Origin: Gnetum montanum
Lineage: Eukaryota > Streptophyta > Gnetopsida > Gnetales > Gnetaceae
DNA length: 64,000 bases
Direction: 5' to 3'
Assembly: GCA_015680685.1 (NCBI GenBank)
Contig: MNCI01000003.1
Location: 371,149-435,148 of the forward strand
Shown: positions 33,668-46,095 of the stretch, one piece after another
How the letters are laid out: every line of letters begins with the position of its first letter
Position numbering within the stretch: position 1 is the first letter of the stretch
Made by a program: the position numbers and the translations under genes
Notes under the pieces: generated by a model
What the model was told of the DNA's origin: nothing
The model's input: only the letters and a program-made list of their open reading frames with translations
The model's database searches: none

Positions 33668-34266
33668 ATAAGATTTTGCATGGTGTGATTTCCATTTCAA
33701 AAAAAAAAATGATGAAAATTCAAAGCACACCTTTTAAACAAAATAAATAGGCTACAATCACTAGTTATGGAACTAGAAAGACATGTTTCCCATGCCTCAA
33801 GGTTCCCTCTAACTAAGGTCCTTTCTCACTTCATGCTTATCTTTTCTTATTAAAATAAGGAATGGTGGTTGTTTTGTGAGAGCACTCTTGTGCCTCAAGG
33901 GGATGGACCAATCTTAGAGTGGTGATGCGAAGTCATTGAATATGGTTGATTAGTCTGGACTAAGGATAGATTTTATTAGGTCACTTAACCATGAAATTCA
34001 CAAGGGACTTCATGTGACCTTTATTGGAAACTCCATTCCACTTTCTCTCTCATCCATCTATGCTTTCTATGCCTTACCTCATTGCCAATGTTTATGTTCT
34101 TGTTTAATGTCGTAGTTTGATGTGTTGAAATTCTTAGATAGTTTCTTCTGGGTTTTCATACTTAACCTTTTGTAACCATTAATCATGGAGTTCTTGGTTT
34201 GATGTTATGCAAGGGCAGAAAAGGGCATGTGCTTACTTTGGGAAAGACCCACTTGAATACCTTTTG

Positions 34267-34271
34267 GTTGG
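34267..34271. repeat. Target-site duplication GTTGG (element C, left)
   Basis: Matches GTTAG at 47021-47025 with one G-to-A change. Placed directly before the C 5' LTR. Confidence 0.7.
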
Positions 34272-35199
34272 TGATGAAGCATCAAAGTATCATGTTAATG
34301 AACCCCCATTGACATGGCCTTGTTGATTGGTCCCTGTTGATATGGTCCCACATATGTGATGTTGCCCCATCGATGGGGCTACATCAATGTAGTGTTTGTT
34401 GTGTTTATGGGGCCTTGTTGACGTAGCTCCATAATAAAGTCTATAAATACATGCTCACCAGCCATGTTTAAGAAAGGTCAAGTGATAATTGTAGTAAAGC
34501 TCTTATAGTTTTGTCATTTGAGAGTTAGAATATTTCTTTGAGTGCCCATAGTAGGAGTTAGAAAGTATACAGATCTTTATTTGAGCATTGATGTACCTAA
34601 GCACACTAGTGTGAACAACAATAAAGCTGAGCCTTTTGATCAAACCTTGCACCACTTGGAATAAATTAATGATTTATTTTTGCATTTACTATTTTTCTTA
34701 ATTTTGTAATTAATTATGCTAAAATAGACTTCAATTGATTAGTTAATTAATTAAGCTAAATAGATTAAACACATAAGTACAACCACTTTGGGCATAACAT
34801 GTAACACTTGGTAATCCCAGTAGTGCTTAATGTTTGGTAGCCTAGAAGTGTTGTATGCATTCAAGATGTGTACAGAAAGTGGAACTAGATGCTTATGTTA
34901 GGATTAGTTAGAGATCAATTAATTAGTTAAATTAGCTATTAAATTACTTCATTTCTCTATTTTTAGCATCAAGAACATAAAAAATAAAATAATAAAAATC
35001 ATATGCTTTGATTACACTTAACCATATCTTTGTACCTCACAAGTGTAATTGGGAAGACAATGAATGACTCTTAGGGTAAGTTCACTTCTAAGAGGATAGT
35101 GTACCAGAAGACATAGAGTCCACAAAATTTGACCAGATCATGCATGAACACTTAGTGATTCATATGGTTGAGCATAGGGGTACTCAACTTCTCACATCA
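34272..35199 (+). repeat. 5' LTR of element C
   Basis: 928 bases, TGATGAAG to CACATCA. U3 holds repeated TTGACATGGCC/TTGTTGAC-type words, a perfect 14-bp palindrome CCCCATCGATGGGG (34365-34378) and a TATAAATA box (34442-34449). No clean primer site follows the LTR. Confidence 0.87.
34365..34449 (+). promoter_or_regulatory. LTR promoter of element C: palindrome and TATA box
   Basis: CCCCATCGATGGGG at 34365-34378, then TATGGGGCCTTGTTGAC near 34408, then TATAAATA at 34442-34449. The palindrome is also in the 3' LTR (46189-46202), with its central CG changed to TG. Confidence 0.6.
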
Positions 35200-35344
35200 T
35201 TTTTACGAAATCTTTTTGTTTAAAACATGTGCTCTTTAGGTTTAGTAAACATCATTAACATTATTGGATGAACCCTAAGGTCAAAATCATTCTCACAATA
35301 AATATAATCACATAAGCACACTAGTATCTTATTTGTATTGAAAA

Positions 35345-37580
35345 ATGTCTTCTTCTCACATGCGCAAGGATACTAAACTACTAGTCCCCTAAGAATGCAA
35401 GGTGGTGTATAATCATCTAGATGAGTATGTGCTTGACCTCACCTTCATCCTACATCAGGATGAACAACTATTATGATGAGATATGGAAGGCACCATTGTC
35501 ATGCCTCTTGATCAATCTGTGCCTAGGATGTTGCTTCAAAGTCTTAGGAGGTTGGGCATCCAAGATCTTCAAGAGGAGTACATTGTGCATGATTATGACT
35601 ATCGGGACTACCATCCCATTGAAACACAATGCAAGAGAGATTGATATCAAGAGAAGCACCATGAGATTATGAAGGGGAAATTGTTCACCAATCCCTTGTT
35701 CCTACTTAACCAAAATGATAATGAGGATCTTCCCTTTGATGGTTCTCAACATGAAGATTCTCCATCTCTTGTTATTGGTGATGGGGGTGTAGCCTTAAAT
35801 CTACAGTTCACTATTAATAGTCTAGATTTAGGTAAAAATGGAAGTCAAGGCAAGGCCTTGGACAAGTGTCAAGATGATAAGAAAACTGATGAACATGGAT
35901 GTGACAATCGAAGAGGAGTTGGCAGAAACCATGATGGTGATAGTCCTCCTTCCTCTTTACCCTCTTCATTTGCATATTTTTCTTCCTCTTTTGGTTGTAA
36001 CAAATGTCATTGAAAGAACAATTGTGATGAAGGGAAATAATGGAACAACAATGATGATCATCAGGCCCATCATGGATAAAGGTGTAGTAGAGGACATCAT
36101 CAACATCATTGAAATAATGATGATGATGAGCCTTTTATGGCAACTTGAAGCATGCTAAATATTGTAGAGGCTATAGAAATTCCAACCAAGCATGTGAAGG
36201 ATAGTAATATCAGATGACTTGATATGAACAATATTCCCATATTTGAGGGGGATATAACTCTGATCCACAAACACATCTTCAATATTTCATGATGCATGTG
36301 CCTTACAAAATATTAAAAATGATTGGCATAAATTAAAGCTATTTCCTAGGACACTTATCAAGGAAGTAGAAAGTTAGTACCTGTCCTTGGAGCCAAAATC
36401 CATTCATAGGTGGAGTACAATGGTAGAGTTATTTAATGATAAGTATTAGACATACTTAAAAGTTTCTAATATGAAAAGGTAGATCCAAGGATAGAAGTAA
36501 GAAAACCATAAACCCTTGGACATCACCATGGGAAAATACTATTTTCTCATACATCGATGCCCTATCCATGGTTATTCTCAGTGAAAACAACTTTTCCATA
36601 TCATAGATGGGCTTAGATCAAAAACAAGAAGAACTCTAGGGGTTTATGCCCAAGGGAGGCTATCAAAACTTAGAGCCCATTAGATTCAAAGGCTAATTGA
36701 GTAAGTAATAAAAGAAGAAGGAGAATTAAGAAAATGGGAAAGTGCTGAAGAATACAACATAGATCCTTCCATTAGAAAGAGGAAAGTCCAATTTTGTGAT
36801 AGTGAGGAAGAATCACCACTTGATGAGATGGTGAATAGAAATACCTTGTTGATTCAAAAATTTATCTCTAAAATTTTGGCCAAGGTAGATAAAATGTGGA
36901 ATTCAATGGATGAAAAATTCCAAATTGTTCTAAAAATTATAGAAGAATGAAGAGAGAAAAGTAGTGATTGTGACCATAGGAAGCGGAAAGAAGCTAAATG
37001 TGCCTACCAAAGGGGTAAGGGTAAGATTTCTATAGTAGATGAAGTTGCAAAAACTAAATTAGATGATGATGATGGCTATGAAATCTACAAATATGAACAT
37101 CCTAATAGATGTTGACCCATTGTGTCACACTTATAAGAGTCTAGGATGTATGCTTTGAATCCACAACTAGAAAAAAGGAAAACACCTAAAAGATTACCTT
37201 ATCCTCAAGGCAATCCCAAGTAGTTCCATTAGCAACAACAATATTATCCAAGTGGAACTCCATTGCAACTATATGAGCAATATCAATAGTGGCATCAACC
37301 ATAGTTATGGAGGATGCCACCACCAAGGTAGTAGTACCCTTATAGGAAACCAAATCCATATGGGTATTACAAAAAACAACCCCTATTTCCATGAAACTCT
37401 TTGAGTCATGTTTCTTCTTTCCAACATCACTGCTACCCTCCTGAATACTGTAGAGCTCATTCTCCACATTTCATGAGGGATGCCACACTTTATGCTTATC
37501 CTCCTCTTGTTCCTCCACCCTCAACACATCTACCATCTACTGCACCCATGCAAAGTGAACTTTCAGCTCAGCTGTAGTAA
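35345..37580 (+). pseudogene. gag: Gag of element C
   Basis: Start chosen at ATG 35345 (MSSSHMRKDTKL). The N-terminal region shows YVLDLTFILHQDEQ (35425-35470) and HHEIMKGKLFTNPLF (35660-35705). The open stretch 35669-36013 covers the acidic, Ser-rich disordered segment, followed by LDMNNIPIFEG (36217), FPRTLIKEVES (36340) and the charged segment (36690-36900). The knuckle near 37077-37115 has lost its first Cys. It is the most complete gag N-terminus in the window. Several frameshifts and stops. Confidence 0.8.
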
Positions 37581-37739
37581 TGTAATGCTACCAAGGCCAT
37601 CAATCTATAGCTGGTTCATCAATTGAGGGGTTTGGAACCTCATGCTCATAAAAGACCATTCTTTTGAACTAATAGCCCTACTAAGGCCTCATAAACTTAG
37701 GTGGCTAGTCACCCTACTTCTAACTCATCCTCTATAAAC

Positions 37740-38540
37740 CATTCCATCAAGTCCCCTTCAAACCAAATGTCATCCAAAATCCATACTATTATGCTCACTC
37801 ATGCCTTATTTGATTGTATTTGGGTTGGCAATCTTTCTAAGAAGTTAGCTGATCTTAGGAGTCCTCTTATCTATTTATAGATTATTGGGAATGAACTATT
37901 TAAAGCTCTTCTTGATTTAGGTTCTGGTGTAAACTTGATTTCTCATAAGATGTATACTGCTTGGAACCTGTCGCCTCTTAAGAAGAGCAATATCAAATTC
38001 AAATTGGTAGACTTGTTCATTACTGTTCCATTGAGGCTAGTAGAAGACATTGTGCCACTGTCTATGGGTGGTTTTATCTTGCCAATTTCCTAGTAATTAA
38101 GGTTAAGAACTGTAAGGGGAACTCCCCAATCATTATGGGAATGACATGGCTAAGCATTGTTGATGCAAGAATGGGCATCAAAGATCTTTCCCTAGAGATA
38201 TCAAATGGAAATGCATTCGGAAAGATTTAGAAGAGATGAGTTCTATGCATTGCATACAATGATACAGGGTGCATCTATGTGTAGAAACTCTAGTCCATGA
38301 AATGAGCATCTATTTATACATGCAAGCAGTGTGCACATGAAGTAGATATTCAAAGGTGTTTGTACAAAATAGCCACAAAATAAGAGGGAACTAGTGGCTG
38401 ATTATTGATTCTGACAGTAGCATAATGTGCATGGAACCTATTGAGAGCTTGACATGTGCTTATGTTGCAAGCATGGATGAATTAGAGCAAGTTCATCACC
38501 AACCCTTTGATGATGAAAATGCTAATACCAATTAGGGAGA
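37740..38540 (+). pseudogene. pol: Protease and linker of element C
   Basis: YL.IIGNEPFKALLDLGSG-like sequence around 37866-37925 followed by VNLISHKMYTAWNL marks the protease active site. Then come LVD, IMG.TWLS and MGIKDLSLEIS (38130-38200) and the linker with C-containing segments to 38540. Stops are frequent. Confidence 0.7.
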
Positions 38541-40080
38541 GTTAGAGATCCCTAGGAATTTCAAACAAGAGACCCTAGAGTTAAAAACTCTACCTACCAG
38601 CATGAAATATGCATTATTGAAAAATGGAAAGCTAGTTATACTTAATGCCAAAATTGCTCCTAAGTAGAAAGAAAAACTATTGAAAGTGGTGAACAGATGG
38701 CCAACAACCTTTTCTTGTTCATATCCTGAACTCACTAGAATTGATCCACGGATATGCCAACATCGCATTTACACAGATTTGCACATGAAGCCAAGGAAGT
38801 AACCATAACAATGATTGAACCCAAAATTAAATAAAATCATCAAAGAGGACATTGAGCAACTCCTTAAGGTGGGGTTGATTTATTCCATTGTAGATAGTGA
38901 GTGGGTTAACCCACTCATGATAGTTCCAAAGAGAGGTGGCAAATGGTAGGTTTTTATTAACTTCAAGCTATTAAACATGGAAACATCAAAGTTCATTTTC
39001 TATTGTCATTCATTGATCAGGTATTGGACATCATATCTAGGCATTACTATTATAGTTTTCTAGATGATTATAGTGGTTATAACCAAATCTAAATTACACT
39101 AGAAGACTAAGCTAAAATAACATTCATGAGTCCCTAGGGAACCTTTACATATCATGAGATGCCTTTTGATTCATGCAATGCTCTTACCACTTTTCAACAT
39201 CTAGTCTTAAGCATCTTTCAGTAGAAAATAGGTAGCGAAGTGGAAGTCTTTATGGATGACTTTTCCACTTATGGCACTACATTCGAGTAAGTCTTGGACT
39301 ACCTTAAGTAAGTACTAAAAAGATGTATGGAAGTAAAACTATGGATCAATTGGAAAAAGAGCCATCTCATGGACCAAGAAGGCATTGTATAGGGACATAG
39401 AATTTCATAGAAAGGGATCAAGGTAGACCCCAAAAATATAAGGGTCATCCAAGGGGTCACCTTGCAACCAAAAACTATCAAAGATGTTTGATCATTCCTT
39501 GGAGATGCTAGCTACTAGCAGTGACTTATAGAGAATTTCTCTAAGATTTTGAAATCATTGGTCAAGCTAACAAAGAAAGATACTCCCTTCATCTAGACCA
39601 AAGAATGCAAAAATTCATTCCAACGCCTCAAGTAGAAGCTCATAGAGACTTGAATTCTATGAGCATCTAACTAGTCTAGATTATTCTATATCATGATGGA
39701 TGCATCTCACTATGTCTTGGGAGCCATGCTTATGCAATTGGATGATAAAGAACATCCATATTATGTTTACTACATAAGTTAAAGCATTGTGGATGCATAG
39801 TTAAATTACACCACCACAAAGAAAGAATTGATGGTGGTGGTGTATGCTCTGAAAAAGCTTAGGCACTATGTGCTTAGGTCTAAAATGTTTGTGCATACTA
39901 ATCAGATTCCTATCCACTTCTTCATGAACAAGCTAATGGTGAGCCCGCATGTCATATGATGGTTGGTGATCTTATAGGAATTTGATCTTAGAATGGTAGA
40001 TTGAAATGGGACTGAGAATGTGGTTGCTGATCACTTGTCTTGGTTACAATGGGATAAAAAAGAGGAGGAAAGCTCACTAT
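38541..40080 (+). pseudogene. pol: Reverse transcriptase and RNase H of element C
   Basis: FLKNGKL-like start (38610), EDIEQLLKVGLIYSI and SEWVNPLMIVPKRGGKW (38850-38950), FINQVLDIIS..YYYSFLDDYSGYNQI (39010-39090), active site VFMDDFSTYG (39248-39277), GHRIS (39396), SFLGDASY (39492). RNase H: MDASHYVLG (39697), the KKEL segment (39818), HFFMNKLMVSP (39915-39947). The clean stretch 40020-40223 (VADHLSWLQWD) is the connection to integrase. Catalytic aspartates remain; stops abound. Confidence 0.82.
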
Positions 40081-40199
40081 CTGATCTATTTCCTGATGAA
40101 CTTCTCTTTTCTAAGACAATAAAAGATCAAATGTCCATAAAACCAAAATGGTATGATGAAATCCTCAGTTATCTTCTCACTCAAGAAATGCCACAAGAT

Positions 40200-41460
40200 C
40201 TGTATTATAGGAAGAAACAATAATTTCTTCACCAGGCTAAGCACTTCATGGAAATCAATGGATACCTTTATAAGGTATGTGCTAATGGATTGGTTTTTTG
40301 GTTTGTACCTGATGTAGATCAACTTCATATTCTCTAGGATGCTCACGAAGGACCTTATGGAGGCCACTATGCTGGAAGATGCATAGCCATAAAAATCATG
40401 TTGGTAGAATACTATTAGCCCATAATCTTTAGGAATGTTTACTAATTTGTCTGATCCTGTGACTACTATCAACAAGATGGTGGGATGACTACATGTATGG
40501 AGGATCCTCAACCACTAGAACCCTTTAACATATGGGACATAGATTTCAGAGGTCCCATCACACCCATGTCCAATGGGAAGGCATATATAATTGTCACTGT
40601 TGACTACTATACCAAATAGGTAGAAGTAGCAATTGTCACTGATTGTACATCATCCACTACTGCTCAATTTATACAACAAAATATTATGAATTTGTTTGGG
40701 GTTCCATGTGCATTGATTTATGACAACGGAACTCATTTTACAAGTGCTACTTTTCAAAAACTCATGTAATCCTTAGGACTTGAACATAAATTAACAAAAC
40801 CCTACCATCCCTAAGCCAGTGGTCAAGTAGAGGCAACTACCAGGGAGATGACAAAGATTCTAACAAGAATTATTAGCAAGTATAGGAGAGATTAGAGCAT
40901 AAAACTCAATGATGCCCTTTGGGCCTACCACTCAACATGAAAACTCCATATTGGCTACTCTCCCTATGAGTTGGTGTATGAAAAACTTCCAATGCTTCCA
41001 ATTCAATTCAAGCTCTGTACACTCTGAATGGCCTATGACGTAGATATTGACCTAAGTTTGGCACAAAAAGAAAGATTGATCAACCTAAACATCCTAGAAA
41101 AAAATCAATTAGTAGCCCTATCCTTGAATGAAGTGCACAAGGAATTTAGCAAATAATGACAAGATCTTATAATATATAAAGTAAAATTTCAACCAAGAGA
41201 TAAGGTTCTCTATTGGAATCCCACGCACGTACCTCAATGAACCAAATTGCAAACATTATGGAAGGGGCCTTATATAATTAATGAAACCTTTTCTTCTAGG
41301 GCCATGATTATATACAAACCTAAAAGCCCAAACAAGAAGTAGTTGATCAACATCCAACAGATAAATCCTTTCCATGAGTCCAAGAAAGCCAGTGTAACAA
41401 ATATCGTAATGGATGTACAACCATGCTCAATTTTTCAAATCTCCTCCTTCGAACTCAGTT
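40200..41460 (+). pseudogene. pol: Integrase of element C
   Basis: FLHQAKHFMEINGYLYKVC (40225-40280), a zinc-binding region (40330-40490), WDIDFRGPITPMSNGKAYI (40535-40590), VDYYTK, YDNGTHFTSATF (40718-40755) and SGQVEATTREMTKIL (40818-40862): D, D and E kept. YSPYELVYEKLP (40960-40990), then KGPYIINETFSSRAMIIYK (41265-41320). The frame fades near 41460 at a GTGGGGGAGATGG block that is common to all copies. Confidence 0.82.
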
Positions 41461-43024
41461 GTGGGGGAGATGGCTATCCATGATAATCATATACATGGCT
41501 TAATTTTTCTTTTTTTTGTTTTACACATTTTTATTTTTGCAAGTTATTTGTTTTACACCTTTTTGAGTTTTAAATTTTACATCATTTTTGTTTACATCAT
41601 CATTAGTGCATTTAAATCTTCTTTAAGTATTTTACACTTTCTTATATAATTTACATTATTTTAGTGTGATTTTCTAATTTTTTGTTAATAAACATACTTT
41701 GTGCGAACAAGACGTAGTGGTGCTATAGCTATTGCTAATGGTGGTTTTTGCTTAATGTTTTGTTTGCTAATGTCTAGTTTCTACATTTGAATTTTTGTAT
41801 TGATGGTTAAGACATGGTTTCTTTTTCGTGGAATAGGCAATGAGTCCATGATATCCACATATCCAAAAATTCTATGGTTTTTCTTATTTTTGAAGTATGA
41901 GGTCCCTTTCAATAAATTTGTGACCTTGGTAGTTTCTAGAATTGGGAAGGATTCAAAGGTTTGCACACAAATCCACAAGGGACTTCTTATGACCTCAATT
42001 TGGAATTTCATTCCACCTTCTCCATCATCAGTCCATGCTACCCATAACTCACTCATCGTAGGTGTCCTTGTTCTTGTTTGATGTCTTTGTCTGTTTGGTA
42101 GAATCTTTCAAGTTTTGGTGAATTTCCATCAACCATTAATCACTATGGGATCCATGAAAATACAAGGGCAAACAAGGTATGTGTCTACTATGGGGAGGAT
42201 CCACTTGCATATCTCTTGGTTGGGTTTTTTCAGCACCTTATCTTTAGGCATTCTTGCAATTAGAATCTTTCATACATCCATTTTCTACATTTGACCATGA
42301 ACTCCTTTACATATTTTCTTTAATTCACATATTCTTTATCAAATATTTGAATTTTTAAGCTTTCAAGCTTCCTCTTTAATGATTTTATCATAGTCTTACC
42401 TTTTCTAGGACTCCATGAATCCCAAATTTATTTAAAAGTTTCTTGTATGTTTCAAAATATTCAAATATTCAAATTTTGTTTATGGACCTTATAAATAGGA
42501 CCTAGTCGATGAAGCCCATGTATATACGAGGTTGCATATATGGGGCCTTGTTAACACAGCACAAAAATACTATAAATATGCTTGACCCCCTTTGAAATTT
42601 TCACATTTTCTCATAAATTCCAAGGAAGTTTTTAAAATTTTTAGAGCCCAAAACATTCTAGAGCCCATAAATTCGTAACCATTTATCCAAATCACTCTGT
42701 TCTTCATCCTTGTAGCTCTTGGAGGAAAGCTCTTAGTCATGGGGCACAAATTGCCATCTTTTTGAGAAATGTTTTGTCATTTTTCTAACTCCCACAAAGG
42801 TTTAAATAAGAAATCAACATTTAAACACAAAATTATAGAAGTTAAATCCTTCCAACAAGTTTAGGTGACACTTATAATAAAAATTAATTAATAAAATAAG
42901 AATAAAATAATCAATCTGCCATGGTCCAACTATAGGCAAGTATAACTAACTAACAAGAAAAGGTATTCAAATATTCAAAGTTACACATTATATCTACTAA
43001 TCCATGCATGTGTTGTGATCATAG
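41461..43024 (+). other. Segment between integrase and third frame in element C
   Basis: Noncoding. T-rich tracts and the block at 41800-42080 have counterparts in A, B and D. From about 42480 there is U3-like sequence with two TATA boxes (annotated separately), then about 430 bases to the start of the third frame. Confidence 0.55.
42490..42578 (+). promoter_or_regulatory. Internal U3-like promoter segment in element C
   Basis: ATATGGGGCCTTGTTAACAC (42537-42556) followed by TATAAATA at 42571-42578 matches TATGGGGCCTTGTTGAC and the TATA box of the C 5' LTR (34408-34449) in sequence, order and approximate spacing. A second TATAAATA lies at 42490-42497. The segment is about 450 bases upstream of the ATG of the third frame. 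It may be an internal promoter derived from the LTR, or a scrap of LTR left by recombination. Promoter activity is inferred only. Confidence 0.5.
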
Positions 43025-45960
43025 ATGACAATGAAAGACAAACACACACAAGAAGGAGGACCACCTTAACTAAGAAAGAAATACCAAGAACAAGAAGGGA
43101 GTAAGAACAAGCCTAGAAAGAACTAATTACAACCCATGCCATGGGTCCTCTTAAGGAAGAGGTCAAAGTGGAATCTATTCATTAGATTCTAGAACCAATA
43201 GCTACAATAGAACATTCCCACCAAGACACCAGCTTAGCAAGAAAACCTTGAGGTAACCTTGATGAAAGCCTACTTGAATCAAATCAGATTAATGAAGGTC
43301 CAAATAATAGTGATCTAGGAGTTGAACTTTGGTTCTATTTTGGAGCAAGCACCTAAGGAGGTACTAGACCAACTAAAGACCTCTTCCATGTGGCCAATTA
43401 ACACTTTTAGCAAGGAGTGGTACATGGGAGAGATATTCTTTTCTAAAACAACAAGCAGGTTAGTTCAATGGTCAAAATCAAGGACATTTTAGTGTCCTAC
43501 TCAGTGTAGATCATTGTTGAAGCACTTGGGTTGCCAAAAACTAGGATGAATCTCACCTAGATTCTAATGCAGGTGGACCCTAAAATCAAAAATAAATAGG
43601 TGTATTAGTGCTATGGTGTCAACTACAAGGAGTATAATGCACTCATACTAGCAGAAATAATTCACTACAAGATTTCAACCTTTCATCTAAACCCCATGGT
43701 AAGGCCCAATAAGATCACTACCTTTTCTACCCATGTGTACACTACTGAGTGAGAAATTCCCTATCAACATTCCATAGCTAATATATCTAAAGATAGAAAA
43801 GTGGTTTAAGGAAAATGAGCATGGAAGGAAGACACTCCCCTTCTCATGTCTTATCAAAAAATTATGTCGAAGGGGGGAGGGATAGTTCACTATACAAATG
43901 ATGTAGTCTAATGCACTCCAACCGCTAATTAGGCAGAGATGATGAAGGACAAGATGCCTATAATGACTAGTCAAGAAGAGGAATAGCAACCACCACCTCC
44001 ACCTACCACTTAGAACATTGTGCTAGATGTCATTGCAACATCCCAATGATTACGTGAGTACTAAGAATGGCTCTTGAGCAAGCAAGGGTAACGAGTTGGC
44101 ACAAGTGATGGAGATCCATCTATGTATTGACTAGTGATGAGTCACCTAAATGAGATGGCCCAAATAGTTAGCCTGATGGAAGGAGGTAAATCCATTTTTT
44201 ATGCCCAATGGATTCAACTATCCACAAGGTTGAATCCTAGCACCAAAGAGGTAATAATATCTCTCTTAAAAGAGGAACGTTATGACCTTCTCAGTGCACT
44301 TGGAGGAAGGTGAGGGGGCAACCATACTAGTGATGTAGTAACAAGGGAAAGAAACAGTAGCAGAGGTGGTTGTTAATAGAATTTTCGAAACACTCGATGC
44401 ACCTGTAGTGTCTATACTAGACGTCACTGCACTTAAAGGTATGTAGATGTCTGTAGGAACCATAAATGGTAGATTAAGAATAGCACAACATGAAGAACTA
44501 CTAGACCAACTACTAGGAACTAGACAACTACTTCTAAATGTCTTTGATCTTCCAAATTATATTACTACAACCTAGTCAGAGATGATAAAGGTAAGGGGCA
44601 AGAACATTATTTAGGAAGGGCAACTCGAAATAGCCAAGGAGCTAAATGAATACTTGGCTATTGAAGTTGCTGAATTAAGAGCCCAAATTACTAACCATGG
44701 ATTTCTCAACCCAACATTGACAAGAGGTGAAGCTCTTGAATAACTTCACACCAAGCTAAAAGGGGTTGAGGATGTGATGGAGATGGTGATGTTCTACCTA
44801 TTCTTGGTAAAGGCCATCCAACACATAATTTAGAAGGCCTTGGATCTGATCTACTAGGAGAATGTGTTGTTGACCATAGAAAATCATTGCCTTTGAAATG
44901 TTCATGTGCATAAACAATAGTTGATTGACTTTATCCATCAATAGTAGGAGAAACTAGCCAAAGCAAACATAGAACTATGGAGATTGGTAGCAAAGAATAG
45001 AAATCTCTCAATGGAGGAGGTATTTGCACTTCATCAAAAGACTACAATAGAGGTAGCTGCTTGGAAATCAAAGGCTCTCAAATTTGAAAAAGTCAAGAAT
45101 CACTACAAAGACTAGGTTGATCTATAGAAAGAAGTAAATGAGAAACATATTCAAGTGGTGAAGGCAAAAGTGAACAAGATCCTCCAACAACTCCAACATG
45201 GACAAAAATTGTGGTAGCCCATCATTAATGGGATTGATTAGTACAATAACGTAGAGATTCACCTGAAGGAGTTGTAAATAGAGGAAATGATGCAATACAC
45301 AGAGCTTGCCAATATTTGATACGTGAACTTAGCTATGTTGATTGTTGGATGGCTATATTCAGAATTTGAAAAGTAGGTAACTAGCTTGAAATATTTGTAT
45401 GATGTCAAGTTCAATCATCACAAAGACACCAAGAAAAAGATTGCAATGGCAAAAACTGAACTCAAGGTTCTCAAGAACAAATACACTAATCAAAGATCTA
45501 TAGTTAAGAACTTGATGAAAAGAATGAATGACTACTAGGAGGTGTAGAATGCATTGAAGGTGTTTGATATCGAATGTAAATAATTCATTACCTAGTTTGT
45601 CAACATTAAGAAGTTGTTCTCAGTAATGCCTTGTCCATGGGATATCCCCATCCTAGCCCACATTAGTGATGCTGCATGGATTGTGAGTGATCCTTGGAGG
45701 AAGAAGGAGAAGATGAAAGCATTACTAGATGCCTATCACCTTCCACTAGCAGTAGTAGCCATAGTAGGATAACCATAGCCACCTCAACCACTATGCATGC
45801 CCAAAGTTGGCGAAGGTCCTTTAGAATTTCAAGAGCCTCCACCTCCTGGGACTATTTGATCTTCTCAACCACCTTCATGCCCTTAGAGGATGTGCTATCT
45901 AGTTTTGAGGAGTCATGTCATGGTGTTCAATTTTCTATCACAAAAACTAGATTTTTTTGT
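43025..45960 (+). pseudogene. Third reading frame of element C, coiled-coil-like, decayed
   Basis: Likely start ATG 43025 (MTMKDKHTQEGG), preceded by a TAG. The first third is broken into several frames (SKEWYMGEIFF near 43420, NPMVRPNKITTFSTHVYTTE near 43691). From about 44282 to 45772 a single frame runs for nearly 500 codons with stops but no frameshift. It is rich in Glu, Lys and Leu and looks coiled-coil-like (LEIAKELNEYLAIEVAELRA, LKFEKVKNHYKD, MAKTELKVLKNKY), and ends with LAHISDAAWIVSDPWRKKEK and a Pro-rich tail. Of 12 stops in 44999-45772, eight are TAG. The position is that of env-like or extra genes in Athila/Tat elements, but I see no clear signal peptide or membrane anchor, and the family is not recognised. 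Confidence 0.65.
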
Positions 45961-46085
45961 AATGTGTTGATTTGTACACTTAGGCACTCAGTTTTGTTAT
46001 GTTAGTTTGTTATGTCAAAAGTCAGTCAATAATCCCATACCTTTATAATTTTGTAAAGGAACTCAAGGACAAGTTTTCATTTAGT

Positions 46086-46095
46086 CGTGGGGATA
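46086..46095 (+). other. Polypurine tract of element C
   Basis: CGTGGGGATA directly before the 3' LTR, equivalent to the tract of element A. Confidence 0.5.

Larger units (their letters stand above)
32741..34271 (+). other. 3' segment of element B up to the nested element C
   Basis: Noncoding. Shares blocks with A, C and D, including the T-rich TTTTACA tracts and an A-rich run at 33698-33709. It contains a roughly 70-base direct duplication (33361-33431 and 33599-33667). It ends with GTTGG (34267-34271), the target site of element C. Confidence 0.6.

Noticed and set aside
43687-43989. 100-codon minus-strand frame inside element C
   Set aside because: It lies opposite the decayed third gene, has no family features, and is not continued beyond its stops.
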